A stretch of 64,000 nucleotides of DNA from Haliotis asinina (lineage: Eukaryota; Mollusca; Gastropoda; Lepetellida; Haliotidae), in NCBI RefSeq assembly GCF_037392515.1, contig NC_090281.1:56708753-56772752 (forward strand), read 5' to 3'. Below the pieces are notes generated by a model. It saw only the letters and a program-made list of their open reading frames with translations, ran no database searches and had not been told where the DNA came from. Made by a program: the position numbers and the translations under genes. Each line of letters starts with the position of its first letter. Position 1 is the stretch's first letter. Below are positions 31,900-44,035 of this stretch, piece after piece.

Positions 31900-31955
31900 C
31901 CCGCACACGCGCGCGCGCGCGCGCACGCACGCACACACACACACACACACACATA
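31900..31955. repeat. Mixed (CG)n/(CA)n alternating tract
   Basis: Pure alternating purine-pyrimidine: about nine CG dinucleotides followed by CGCA/CACA repeats. CG-rich alternating DNA is the strongest Z-DNA-forming class. Confidence 0.9.
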
Positions 31956-31959
31956 CACA

Positions 31960-33170
31960 AAACATTACGTGAACGAACAAAATATTCCCGAACTGGTCAG
32001 CACAAATTCAGGACAAGGAATTATGACACCTAGTTTATGACTTATAACAGGATGTGGGAAAACCGCTCAGTTTCAGGTAGCAGCGATTATGACAGCTCGT
32101 AAAACACCAAACTTATAATTAATACTTCTGAATAAATGTGTTAGTCACATATGGACCACGCCAATTAGTCATCAGTTCCACGTGGATTATTCATAATTTA
32201 TTTCTCAGATGAGCGATGTAGTTTTTTAAAAAATACATTCAAAATACAGGTTGTACTCAACAAATATTCACCATCTAGGATGTATGTACTCAAGATTTCA
32301 AGATTTGCTGTCGAACGCCACACAGCATTACAATATGTTATTTACCTTAATGGTAATATTATTTTTAGTGTACATTTTAAATATTGGATCATTGAGCCTA
32401 GCGATAGATATAAGGTACAATCCATGCGATGACGAGTACTTCATTCATTAAGTTTCTTTTCGTCCAACAGATGTGCTTGACACCAAATCACCCCAGGGAT
32501 CTCCACGTTGGCACAGGATCAATGTACAGTCGTTTGACTTACATGTTTTTCTAATCTGTGGAAGGTTCCGAACCCCAGTGGCATCCACCGAAAACTCAGA
32601 CATGAAACGAAACCTCTGTGCACATCCCGAGGATATATGGCGACTTTTTTAATGTTTATCCTTCTCTTATACAGAAGGAAATAAAATATAACAGTTTGAT
32701 CACAATTAATAACTGCTACAAGAAGTGAGTAATGTATGATCCGTACAATATATGAAGTGCATATCAATCACTATTAAATATTGACGATAAAAACTTCACC
32801 GGTGTTGAAATACTGGTATTGATTTGCCAGTTTTACAAAGCAATATGAAAATGCTTCCTCTGTTTATTTCTTACTTCTAATTCTGAGATCCGATTTATGC
32901 ATTAAACCTTGTTAAAGGACGGTTATAATGGCCATTGCATAATTCAATTCTTTATTCTCGTTTTCAAACTTTACACTCTTTAGTTATAAAACAAATATAA
33001 TTATTCATGATCATGATGAGTGAACCTGCGCGACATAACTACTTAGATTCTCGTAGGCTTGTCATACACGTCTTGTCTGCTCTGTTTCATTCACACAGCT
33101 AAGACATTAACTTGTTTTAATCAAAATAGCCTGATAATGAAAGTTTGAATTAGCCTTCCACAACCTATTC
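31960..33170. other. Gene desert segment, no gene seen
   Basis: AT-rich, no recognised repeat, no convincing exon. Confidence 0.5.
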
Positions 33171-33179
33171 TTGTCGTAT

Positions 33180-33450
33180 GATGTGGTTTACTGGATCGGA
33201 TGGATTAGCATCGCTAAGTTGTCTTGTGATCGTATTGGGTTGTCTGGACCAGATACAATCATTTACATATAACGTGAATTTTACTGTGTGTTGCAACTGG
33301 ATGGTGTTGGACCATGTTATACCAAGCCTATACTTGTGAAGAACACCTGTTGAAAGTTGACACCAGAACGACTTCACCCATGCGGGGAATCGAACCCGGG
33401 TCTTCTTCTTGACGACCAAACGTTTATCCACTAAGCTAGCCCACAGCCCC
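33180..33450 (-). repeat. tRNA-derived SINE (minus) next to a SINE-family fragment (plus)
   Basis: On the minus strand, 33450 down to about 33310 has a very tRNA-like head: 'gtgggctagcttagtgg' (A-box region) and 'cccgggttcgattcccc' (B-box region), then 'catgggtgaagtcg'. It lacks a cloverleaf-quality anticodon arm. The left part (33180-33300) resembles the plus-strand second family ('gggttgtctggaccagatac', 'atcatttacat'). Confidence 0.7.
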
Positions 33451-33627
33451 ACATTGCCTTAGACGTGGAAGAGGTCCAGCATATTATTATTTGACATCAA
33501 GGAGAAAGTTTCGATCGAACCGTCGAGAAAATTACACTGTTTATAACAAAATATGCTGAAACACTATATCCGATCAGAATTGCAACAGGATTTTCAGTAG
33601 TTTAAAAGATTTCGTCAGAGTACGATT

Positions 33628-33692
33628 TAGTTTAGTTTTACGTCGCACTCGGCAATATTCCTGCCGTATGGCGGCCGTCAGAGTAAGGATAG
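33628..33692 (-). repeat. SINE tail fragment
   Basis: 'ttttacgtcgcactcggc', 'aatattcctgccgtatggcg' and 'gccgtcagagtaaggatag' are the family tail read on the minus strand. Confidence 0.6.
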
Positions 33693-33922
33693 CGATGCAG
33701 GTTTCTAAAAATGAGCAAACCACTGATCTAATTTATCTTTTAAACTAGTTTATCTCTGTCAGATTATATTCTGAACATTATAGTCGTTACAAGTGTGACC
33801 AATGTAACAATACAGATCGAATACGAGAGACCGATTACTGATATAAAACTAAAATATTTAAACAACCGTTGAGTAATCTGACGTCGACGAAACCTGTACT
33901 GTTCGACAGTTTATCACCAAAG

Positions 33923-34083
33923 TTTCCTTTCACAAAACACGGTCTCCTTTCACAAAGCATGGTCTCCTTTCACAAAGCACAGTCTCCTTTCACAAAGCAC
34001 TCAGGTGAGCGTAAGTCAGTAAGGTAAACTTAGTACAATGTTAAAGAATGGGAGTTAAGGTTGCTTCGTGAAAGGAGCCCCAG
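33923..34083. mobile_element. MITE whose left end has expanded into four 20-bp tandem copies
   Basis: Units at 33923-33940, 33941-33960, 33961-33980 and 33981-34000 all read (gg)tctcctttcacaaagcac with few changes. The element then runs through 'gtcagtaaggtaaac' and 'gaatgggagttaagg' to the inverted end 'ttcgtgaaaggagccc'. The interior matches the reverse complement of the 10309-10427 element, so it is the same family. Confidence 0.75.
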
Positions 34084-34676
34084 AACTGTGTAAGCACCCC
34101 GTTATCCTTGCTCCACACTATAACTGTTCTCTTCTGACGTTCAAGCTGGAATTTTATCCAGTCTTGTCTGAAAGGACCGTATTATAAACGTTTCATGCAT
34201 TTGGATAGCACAAGATTGTGGAGATATACTTGCATTTATTCGAATGTTGACACAAAGATGTTCTGCATTTAAATTTCATAGCTGGCGTAAGAAAGTTGCT
34301 TGTTCAGCTTTCTAAGTCACTATATGTGATGTACTTAGTGGCGATACCCTGAAGTATATGAGATCTCAAGCGTGATGATGTGTTGGTAAAACGCTTACTG
34401 TCACATAATGTAAACGAGAAAAACAACGTTACAGTAAAGTTGACAAATACCAAAGGTTGTATGGTGATTGCACAGTGACCAGAGATCAATGTCATTCTTA
34501 TTGATATGTCAGATATTCAGTTTATCAGTACGCTAAAACCAGAACGAAATTAATGATATCTATTAACACCAGTACATTAAAAGTCTTCATTTTTATTTAT
34601 GAAATATATACTTTAAATGTGAAATTGATATGCATCAATATTTTGCATATAGTTTGGTGTATTCGGTGTGTCTCAC

Positions 34677-34760
34677 GGCCCCGTTCCTCAAAGCGATCGT
34701 AGCACTAAGGTGATCGTAACTCCCATTTCTTAACATATACTTCAATAGCGAAAGTAGCTA
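34677..34760. mobile_element. Half copy of the 'ttcacaaagc' MITE family
   Basis: 'ggccccgttcctcaaagc', 'gatcgtagcactaaggtg' and 'aactcccatttcttaaca' match one arm of the family. The opposite arm is missing. Confidence 0.6.
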
Positions 34761-34882
34761 TGCATTTTCTTTTTAAGACAATATGCAACCGTAAAACAAG
34801 GTATCAAAGAAATTCATTGGCGTTTAACATCAAACACTTGAGAGTACAATTGTTTTCATGTTCTCTCCATATCAATATCGCA

Positions 34883-35012
34883 TTCCCCCTTTGTTAACGC
34901 CCCCTGCTTGTTGTACATTGTGGCGGTATATGGCAGTGTAGTAATTACAGGTGTAACATGCATGTCGCCACCTGTAATTATGACAAGCTGGAGGCGTGAC
35001 CCAAGGGGGACA
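34883..35012. promoter_or_regulatory. Nested palindrome of homeodomain and E-box half-sites (candidate regulatory element)
   Basis: 'TAATTACAGGTG' (34942-34953) and 'CACCTGTAATTA' (34969-34980) are perfect inverted copies around the self-palindrome 'ACATGCATGT' (34956-34965). Outer arms 'tccccctttgttaacgcc' (from 34884) and, inverted, 'ggcgtgacccaaggggga' (to about 35010) extend the symmetry imperfectly. TAATTA is a homeodomain core and CACCTG/CAGGTG a Snail/ZEB/bHLH core. It sits in a GC-richer patch of the desert. A small foldback element is the alternative. Confidence 0.45.
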
Positions 35013-36430
35013 GGTCATCAGGGTTAGTGTCGGTAACGTTAAAAGTTCATTAAGGTTTCTCTCTCTCCGTAGGAGTATATGCCTGTTAACGGTTAATTGT
35101 AACGAGGCGTGGAGAGATGAGGGGTGTTAGGATGCAAGCGTTGCTGTGATATTTTGCAGAGGAACCGTTGTATAATCCTAAATCAAGATTTTCAAAAACC
35201 CATCTCTTTAAGGTAGTATTATTCATTCGTGTCCATTGTAACGTCCAAACACAGTTGTAGTAACACATACAAACAAAACACCAATCACCATTGAAGTGAT
35301 GTAACACTTTCTCTGCAACGTGTGGTTATACTGCCGACAAACACAATCGAATGGGAATATCTATTGCAATGAATATGAATATTAATTAATTAAGAATGGA
35401 CACACATATACCACAGAGCAAAAAATAAGAGAAGTTTTGATCCACCGTCTTGATTTAATAATTGACCTAATTAGTAAACGTTTAAACAGCGACTAATAAG
35501 CGACTATTTGTAAGTGTATCATTTCCTGGCTCAGAGCTACATGTCGGTTTTGTCAAGCGTTTACGGCAAATGGACAAAATATTCTATGATAGACTGGCAC
35601 AAAGAGGAGAGGCTGTATTACCTTCCCAAACGCGTGTTTTCCAAGTACTATACAATTTCCATATTGGCAAGATAATCTGGTAAATGCAGAGTCAAATCAA
35701 CCTTGCGATGTATCGTTCCCCTATCGTAGCCGTCAAAATCACATGCAAAACGAAATCAACAAACAAACAAATCGGAAACATATGTTACATAACAAAATCG
35801 AACATGATATCACACATAATATTTGCTATTGAAGGATCAAATGCCTTAATGTCAACCATAACAAGTTTTGAAAGTTTGTGATAACGTGAGCTTAGCACAA
35901 TACACGGTGCAACATCAGCCGTTTCGGATCGGTCTTGATATTGTTCGGACAACGATTAAAAATCTATGCAAAACTCTTTCTCAGACAGTCGTATATTGCA
36001 TTATTTTATTGTTATATATAGTACTGATTGTATACCATTTGCATGGACATGTGGAATAAAGACCGGCCAAGATATGCACCGGCCCGGATTCGATTTGACC
36101 AAGCTGGTCATTCCCATATCATTATTTGGTACTAATTATATTAACATCTGAAATGACGATGTTTAAAAAATATTCCAAAATTATATTCATGTTTCCTTGA
36201 CCTTTATTACAAACTTAACACAACCTGTCTTAGAAGCTGTGGTGCCTACAATTTCAGCTGACCAAGTACAGGTATATAATGCCGTTCGTCTGTTATTCAT
36301 TGATGTTTAACCATTGCATGATGAAGCTTCAGTTCTACACAGACTAACGTTTTTTGTACCTGAAGTTGTTTCGATAACTTTCTGAGTGAGGTAATATTGA
36401 TTGCTGTGATACATGCACCAGTGTTCTTTA
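35013..36430. other. Gene desert segment, no gene seen
   Basis: AT-rich. No repeat or exon recognised. Confidence 0.5.
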
Positions 36431-36439
36431 TGAGCTGGT

Positions 36440-36541
36440 CAGTCTCTCTAAATGATACAGAGCACCTGGCAGAGCAATAGGCAACAATACACAGGTTTCT
36501 GCGCAAGCTTCTATTTGCGAGTGTGGGTTCGAATCCGCAGC
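36440..36541 (+). repeat. Possible decayed tRNA-like sequence or SINE head
   Basis: 'agagcacctggcagagc' and, about 65 bases on, 'gtgtgggttcgaatccgc' are A-box-like and B-box-like. The rest does not fold as a tRNA and no terminal stem is apparent. Confidence 0.3.
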
Positions 36542-36713
36542 CGAAAAGGTAATAGAATCTTTAGTGAATTAAGAAAGCGTAACCCCCTTTATATGTTAAA
36601 GTGAAGAAATTGATAGGAAGCATCCGATCATGAAATCGTTTACTAGCAAATCAGATACGTAACAAATGCAATTGCTTTTTGCAAAATGTCTACTCATTCA
36701 TATTCCAATAAAA

Positions 36714-36893
36714 TATTTCGTTCGTTCGTTCGTTCGTTCGTTCGTTCGTTCGTTCGTTCGTTCGTTCGTTCGTTCGTTCGTTCGTTCGTTCGTTCGTTGA
36801 CATGGCTTTTAGCAATACTCCAGCAATATCCTGGCTGGATGCATTAGAAAGGACATCGAACGCGAACGCTTTAACCACTAAGCTACACCCTTA
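36714..36893 (-). repeat. SINE, minus strand, with (CGAA)n tail
   Basis: Read on the minus strand: a tRNA-like start 'gtgtagcttagtggttaaag', then 'ggatattgctggagtattgc' and 'taaaagccatgtcaac', ending in about twenty CGAA units (seen as TTCG at 36717-36799). This copy has a different tail repeat from the CACT-tailed copies. The 62-codon Asn-Glu-Arg-Thr frame is an artefact. Confidence 0.8.
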
Positions 36894-36899
36894 CCTAAT

Positions 36900-39800
36900 A
36901 AGCCAGTGTGTCAAGAACTAAACCATTCTCACATGCCACCACATACACTTCCACTCTCTGCATGGGTTTAAAGTTAATTTCATCAACATAGTTCTTAACA
37001 TCGCTTTATTCAAGCTTTGTCTTCCTCGTACAGCATGTTACGACCAACGATAGCTTTTGAAAAGATTTCCGTTTGCTTTTCGTTTTGTGTCTGTTACCTC
37101 GGATGCTCAAATTGCAACAAAGTGACACAGCAGAACATTGTAATGATGATGATCGTTATTATTTGGAGACATAATGTATATTTCGCAAACGGGCCGAACA
37201 TAATTTGGTCCCTTATTTTCAGAGTCAAATTTGATTTTTGAAATAAAAGTAAGTATGTTAATGTGTACCGAAAAGTCGTATCATGCCATAAAGTATCCCA
37301 CCTGTCATAAAGGCAAGAGTTAGTATATGTCAAGGATTTGGAGGGACGGACAAAATCCCAACCAGATGAAATCCCACAAGACAAAATTTCTTTGGACAAA
37401 ATCCCACACCAAAATAAGCAACATAGGAGAAAATCCCATTTTGTTTGGCATTGGCCACAACACAATATTATGTTGATTTATGTTATGATATTGAGATGAA
37501 TCAGGTTATTAGTGCTTATATGCTTGTGGTCAATACCAGGATATACGTTATGTGACGATATTGTTCTGAATTGTGTTGTTAGTGCTTCTATCAATATTGT
37601 TTATTTATGAGGAAAAATCTAAAATATCTAAAAATTTGAATTGCATGTTATTTTTCACTGTCCCATGCATGAGATTTTGGCATTTTCCCCTACCCTCCGG
37701 ATTTATAGTCTTGCATAAACTTTTGAGAGTATGAATGACCCGGTCTACAGATATCTAAATTTGTGTAAACTTTGTAACATATTTGCACACGTTGCATTTC
37801 AGGTGTGACGTACAGTGTCGTGTGCAGTTTAGACGTTTAAAATTTAAATTCAATTTAAAATGAGTTATATATAAACCACAGCAAGATCTTTCTAGAGATT
37901 CAATATAAGCATTTTAATGTAAAATAGTTTAATGTAAAGTGGTTAATGTTTTCTGGGAGCTAGTGGTATCCGAGTCAGAAGAATACTGTGTCACAATTTG
38001 ACTAGATTTCAACAGTAATGCCTGAGGGTAAGTGTTAGGGTACATAAAATAAACCAAGTGTATGTTTTCTTTGTATAGTAGATCGTTGTCTCAGAATGAA
38101 TATATTTAGTGTATTTGAATAACTATTTGAATCTGTACCGCGACTCGTCAGTCATATATATTATATCTATTGCCGATTTTCTCTCGACCGTCTGCAATCT
38201 GTACCTGTCAATCAACGGCATTGAACGTTAACAAGATTATCTGGTGAGCTGATTGCGGATAGGGGTGATCAGGTAGAATAGTTAGACAATAAACTCTTGC
38301 GATCGTGTTGTTTTAACACCTGTCATAGAGCTGTGAAACAACAAACATCAAGTGGTCATAAAACGGTCAAGGAAATGAAGACGTTTTTTCAAACAACCGT
38401 GATCGTTTTTTTCCAGGCTGTCAGAACCAAAATATGTATATGTATATTTTTGTTTGAATAAGTAGTAAGTGTTAGGACATACGATATCACCAGAAGCTAA
38501 GAAAACGATTACCATCAACTACTGTGAGAGTCACATATCCTACACAGATGAACTACATGAAGTGGCAAAGTTAATTTAAATGGCAAAATAGACATAAAAC
38601 TGGTATACAAGACAGTGTACACTGATACAGATTAGCACTGCACTGAAATGTATTTCTGAACAGAAAATGTAAAAATTGGAAAATCGGTTTCCGCTTATGT
38701 TCATTTGAATAATTGACATGATCCGTATGGATAAACAATAATCAGGTGACGTATTCACACAAGAAACATCTCGCAAGGCGTACTGCAACATTTGTATTAA
38801 ATGGTTTTATTAAGAATGCATGTTGTGTCTTTCTAAAGTAAACATTGAATGCGAAATAGTACTTTATTGTCGGTGGCTTGGTTTTGATTTTCGTGCAGTT
38901 TGTCTTGTTAAATATGAATCTAATCGCACTCTGCACATCCGAATCGTGGACACTGTCTTCTTCTAAGTGCTCTTATCCCTTGCATATGAAACATAAATAG
39001 TGAAGACACGTAAAATGTCTTTTCAAACAATAAAATATATATGATGTGATCATAATGAGACATTCAAAGACATGTTCACTAAACTATATGTATTAGCTAT
39101 GCATTCAAATGGAAATGTCCGTCATTCAAGTTCTTCAAATCTTTCTTCTCGCAAAGTAACTGACATATGTACATATTTACATAAATAGTCTGCAGTCTCC
39201 TTGCCCGCTCCATGAAGTTCATTAAACGTTTAGTAGCGTGTTTTTGTAAGACATTTAGTGAAGCCTAACGGCCGTCGTATACTCTAAGCAGACATATTCC
39301 GTCGCGACTCGAGCTATGGTACGGAGAGGTGAGAGACTGTCGGAACATGTGTACCAGTATTGTGATACAACACGACTGTGTAGAATCTTCATCCCTGTCA
39401 GCCATTCACTGTTTCAGATTGATGGCGCGGATAACTATGTTTGTTTTATTTACCGATAGTTGTTTTTTAAAATTTTATAGAGAGGAAATAAGTGCCACAG
39501 TATATAACACTATTTGTTTGAAGGACGGCTAAATAAACATACAAAATGCAACTTTTACCGAAATATTTTACATGACTTACAAAACATGACCTATAGTGCT
39601 GTATTTCCTTTTTTCAAATATAAGCCCTTTACACAAAAATGAAATGCATTTTTCAGAGCCCCTCAATATGTTTTATATTCATATATAAAAGAAACGGAGA
39701 TAAACCTTAACCTTTGGTGATACAAACCGATCACAAATGTGCTACAAGTCGCGGTGCATGTTTTCTCCTCAGACTTAAGAATTACATAATTACATACAAC

Positions 39801-41240
39801 ATTAAATTAAAAGAACAGTGACAATGTTTGCATTTGTTTAATGAATGACACATTTATTTTACCGAGGCGTTTGTTATGAACAATGTGACTAGCAATAATA
39901 GCATATGGAAATGAAGAAAACAGAAATCTTGTAATGAATGTGAAATAATACTTAAAGGTTTCATTTCTAGAGTTACAATATTTCAATGCAAATGACTAAC
40001 GTGGCGGCACATGGATACTATTTAAGTTTCAAATCTACAGGAATAGTGGTTTATACATTGTATTCCGTGAAACGAATGGATTGTCAAACAAGCGACAAGA
40101 TTATATTAATGCAAAAAAGCAAAATTATCACACAAAATAATTACATAACAAATCACAAGGTTAATGTACAGTCCAGTGATAATTAATATTTCAATAACAA
40201 CCGATATATTTCTTAAAACTAACAGTTCTTCAGTCATATTTAGTACCAAATGTACAAGAAGCAGCGATGAAGAGCTAAACAGATTTTAATTGTCAATATC
40301 AGACAATGACGGCTCGTGGATACTATTCAAACCTCACGACTCACTCCATCACACCTGCTGGTATTATCCGTTTTTACTGTCATGTCTGTAGTTTAATGGA
40401 TAAATATGAATAAACATATTTGTATTTATTCAGAAATCCGGATCGGTTAGAAACATAAATTATATAACAAGCGTACTGACTGTATTTATAGAGTATTTTA
40501 TGGAAATAATATATACTTTAGACAAACTTTACATTCATAACGTTAGACTACGCTGTTTCGTTTCGAATTCACGGCTGTTTTCGTTGAAATTCGTAAATCG
40601 TTCAAGATTTCATTGTCAAAAGCCAACCTTCGCATAGTTATTATAATATACGTGAAGTCTGGGTAAAACAGTGAAACTGTACCGCATTTCTTTAGCTCAG
40701 ACCTGTCCAACCTACGGTGTTATATATATATATCATATGATATTAATTCAGTAGATGTGAGCTGTTTTTTCCAAAGTGATTTTTAGTTGATTTTTTTTGG
40801 TTCGAAAATCATTATTCAATTTATGAATTATACATGTATATATGTTTAACTGGTGCGTTTGTGTGTCATTGAAGTGTGTAATGCTTGATATTGCATTCAA
40901 TACATATAATTCAATGGATCAGTAGTCTAATTTGATAACCGGACAAATTTTGAAAATTTACATTTCAGAAACATTTAAAAATATATATATTTGAACATTA
41001 TTTTCGTGATCATATTTCAGGTAACGCCTTTAGCACATTGCTTTGCAATATTGACAGTTTTTAAATAATTGTAACCATGGTTTCTGATAATAAGCTGTGT
41101 ATGTAATTGATTATTTAATAGATGATGCTGACAAGGTTACATATACAAGATTTGGCACTATAATTGCACTTTTATCCCCTAATATACTTGCTGTTTTATG
41201 TTGTACAGGATTAAGGCACCCATTACTACATGTCATGTCA
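36900..41240. other. Gene desert segment, no gene seen
   Basis: About 4.3 kb, very AT-rich. Three 'gacaaaatccca'-like repeats lie at 37340-37440. CACCTGTC E-boxes occur at about 37300 and 38320. No coding exon is visible. Confidence 0.5.
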
Positions 41241-41349
41241 TGTTCCAGACAGGATTAACATTAAGGAAGTACCAGTATTTGCCCGGTACGACAGTCGTAT
41301 AGACAGACAAGCAACAAGACGAAGTTGTGACTTTTCATCTCCATTTCAC

Positions 41350-41640
41350 AACCGTATGTTGATGTCATAACGCTGCTCCGTTATACATGAGTGGCACTGA
41401 TTACGTCACACCACGGCAACTCAAGATCACCTGTCGACCTGTCGACCGTGACGGGGTGGAACGCCAGGTATTGTTCCCTGATTACGGGTGGGATTGGATC
41501 AGAGACTAAGTGGGGTTTTATTGCTCGTCATGGATGGTCTGGTCCGGCATTTGTTGACGGTGTTTGATCGGACGAGGCGCGGAGGGCGTCGCGACGTCAT
41601 CAGTTGTGGATGTTCATTTAGTGTCATGAGTGGTCATGTA
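41350..41640. promoter_or_regulatory. GC-richer island in the desert, candidate distal element
   Basis: This contrasts with AT-rich flanks and is dense in motif-like words: 'attacgtca' and 'gacgtcatc' (CRE-like), 'cacctgtcgacctgtcgacc', and 'gttttattgctc' (Caudal-type TTTATTG). Co-occurrence in one compositional island suggests a regulatory element, but this is motif inference only. Confidence 0.3.
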
Positions 41641-41649
41641 CACATTTAG

Positions 41650-43420
41650 AAGTGTCATGTCGATTGTCCAGTGTCACATATATCATGTTTATGTGCCGAC
41701 AGACATGATGGCTCAGTGAATGTGATAACGGTGACTGTAATAATTAACTTGTGACAAACAAAACAATAATGGTAGATAGCAGTTTGTTCTGTAGATATCA
41801 AACACATAGAAGAATCTTTTTATATAAACATATTTTTATTCATGAAAAATATAAATAACATGAATATGGATTGGCACAACAAGAAGAATATTTCACATAT
41901 CAGAATTAATTTTATACATTTTAATTGACTTAAATGAATATTGACAACTCAGTACCATAACTCACCGGTGTCAGGATTAACTTTGATTTCAACAGATGCA
42001 TATACTAATGCATATACATTATTTGTTTTTAGAATATATAAAAAACTTCAATACATAATCAGAGTTTCAAATCTAGTGTCTTGTAGGCCAACTGGCCGGG
42101 TGCTGCTTTTAATGTATTATAACGTGACTGTAAATTTTGTACCACAGCATGTGACACCTAATAAAATAATTTTCTTCTTCTTCATGAAATGGAAGTCAAG
42201 TCAGTTCATCACATGAAATATACATCTCCGGAAGCACTGAATTACATCATCAACATGGCGGGCGACATACTTACTGCAGTGGCCCAGAACATCAGACTTC
42301 ATAGAATTAAGTAAAGGCATGCCAGTTAGTGGCTAAGCAGAAAAAATGTGCTTACATGAGCTTCATTTAAATGTGCTAAATTACGCATAATCTGTTACCA
42401 AACTGTGCTTATTATTTTGTAGTATGAGACACATACATGATAAAGTATGAACAAAATATTTCTTTTGTTTTCCTTTTCCTGGAAATATTCAGACGTCGAT
42501 AGGTTATAACGTGTGGCACAGACGAAACTCGGTGTATCGGTTTATAATAAGTAACGAGCCTATGTTTATGTGTATTTTTAGCATGGATCTCTACTGAATA
42601 GTTGCATAACATGTCAGATTTGTGAATTGATTCATCTTCACTGAGTGTTTCACAGTTACGCTGAACATATGGTTTTGGAAGGCATATTGCAGTTAGGACG
42701 GTATCATTTAATCATATTAATTGATACAACATATAAAACATATATTGATATGCATGATAATATTTTAACATATTGGACTTAACAGATTTACTGCTGTACC
42801 ATATTTGGACCAGTATCATAATTTTGGAATAGGAAATGGACTCGAATAGGCTACATGTTTTAGTTGAATATTATTTATACAGTAGGTGTTTATGCACTAT
42901 CTTTTAACGCTACGTAATTTTACACTTACTTACTGAACATGAATGAGTTCATCCGGTTAAACAAACACAGACATCACATTCCTACCTGTAAAACTTCACA
43001 TGTCAATTTAGAGTATTTAAGAACAATAATAAAAAAAAGACGGTAAAATGGGTAATGCGTCCTGAAATACTGCATGAAAATAAAAGAAGATAGTTTTATT
43101 GACGTTAGCATCGTTATTACGATTAACGTAATGTTTGAGAGTATGAACTTCTTAGTAAACGAATGTACATTTTCATACTGTTTGAATTTATGCGAAGCAA
43201 AATGTGGCATACACATGCATATATATACATCTATATAAACGGTTGCTTGTTCCCTATGGTGAACCATGGCTTGAGTATATATTTATATGTTCATTAAAAT
43301 ATATTGTGTATTTTTATAATGCGAATTTGTTATAGTAATTTTTGTTAAAACAAGAGTGAGATAAGCGTTGTGACGCGGCTGCACGCAGAACCAGCCGGTG
43401 TCCGCCGTGTCTCACTTCGT
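41650..43420. other. Gene desert segment, no gene seen
   Basis: AT-rich. The open frames have low-complexity or unrecognisable translations. Confidence 0.5.
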
Positions 43421-43589
43421 GCTGCACGTCTAGCACCTGTCATGTAGATGTCGATATACATGTCACCTGTCTGGGAATGATATGAGCACGTGGTAATGAC
43501 TACAAGCCCGTGTTTTACAGCTCTCCACATTTATTGCCTCTCGTGAGTGTTTGACATCTTGGTTGTACCACACGGTGTTGCAGTCAAGG

Positions 43590-44035
43590 AGAGTCGGGCC
43601 TGGGAATCTGAGGGTGGGGACTGGGAGCCCGGGTTTGGGGTGGGTTCGGTTACCTTTGTGTATGGGTGGCTAATCTGGGCGTTTGGGGATGGTAACATGG
43701 TTGGGAGAGGTTGATAACGTGGGTGTGCGAAATAGTTACCATTGTGTCTTGGGCCGTTAACCCAGGGATGCGGAGCTGGTAACCCGGGATTTTGGCCAGG
43801 TAATTTGAGGGTCTGGGGATGGTAATCCTTAAGCGAAGGGCCGATAACTTGACAGTGTTGCCATGGTACTCCGTTGGTGGTACGACCTTAAACACTGGAC
43901 CCTGGGTCTGGTAACCTGAGGGTCTGGGGATGCTAACCCGAAAGTGAAGGGCCGGTAACTTGAATGTGTTGGCCTGGTATTCTGTAGGTCTGGGAACCTG
44001 TGACTGGAGCGGGTCATCTTGACGTGTTGGAGATG
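43590..44035. repeat. G-rich degenerate minisatellite
   Basis: The block 'gagggtctggggatggtaat' followed by 'cgaagggccgataacttg' (from 43806) recurs as 'gagggtctggggatgctaac' and 'tgaagggccggtaacttg' (from 43918), a period of about 112 bp. Looser copies of 'ggtaaccygggg' precede it. Open frames on the minus strand read only the repeat. Confidence 0.7.

Noticed and set aside
33370-33450. Functional tRNA gene on the minus strand
   Set aside because: The A- and B-boxes are good, but the middle does not form an anticodon arm and SINE body sequence follows, so it is a SINE head.
36690-36878. Asn-Glu-Arg-Thr repeat protein
   Set aside because: It is a translation of the CGAA tail of a SINE.
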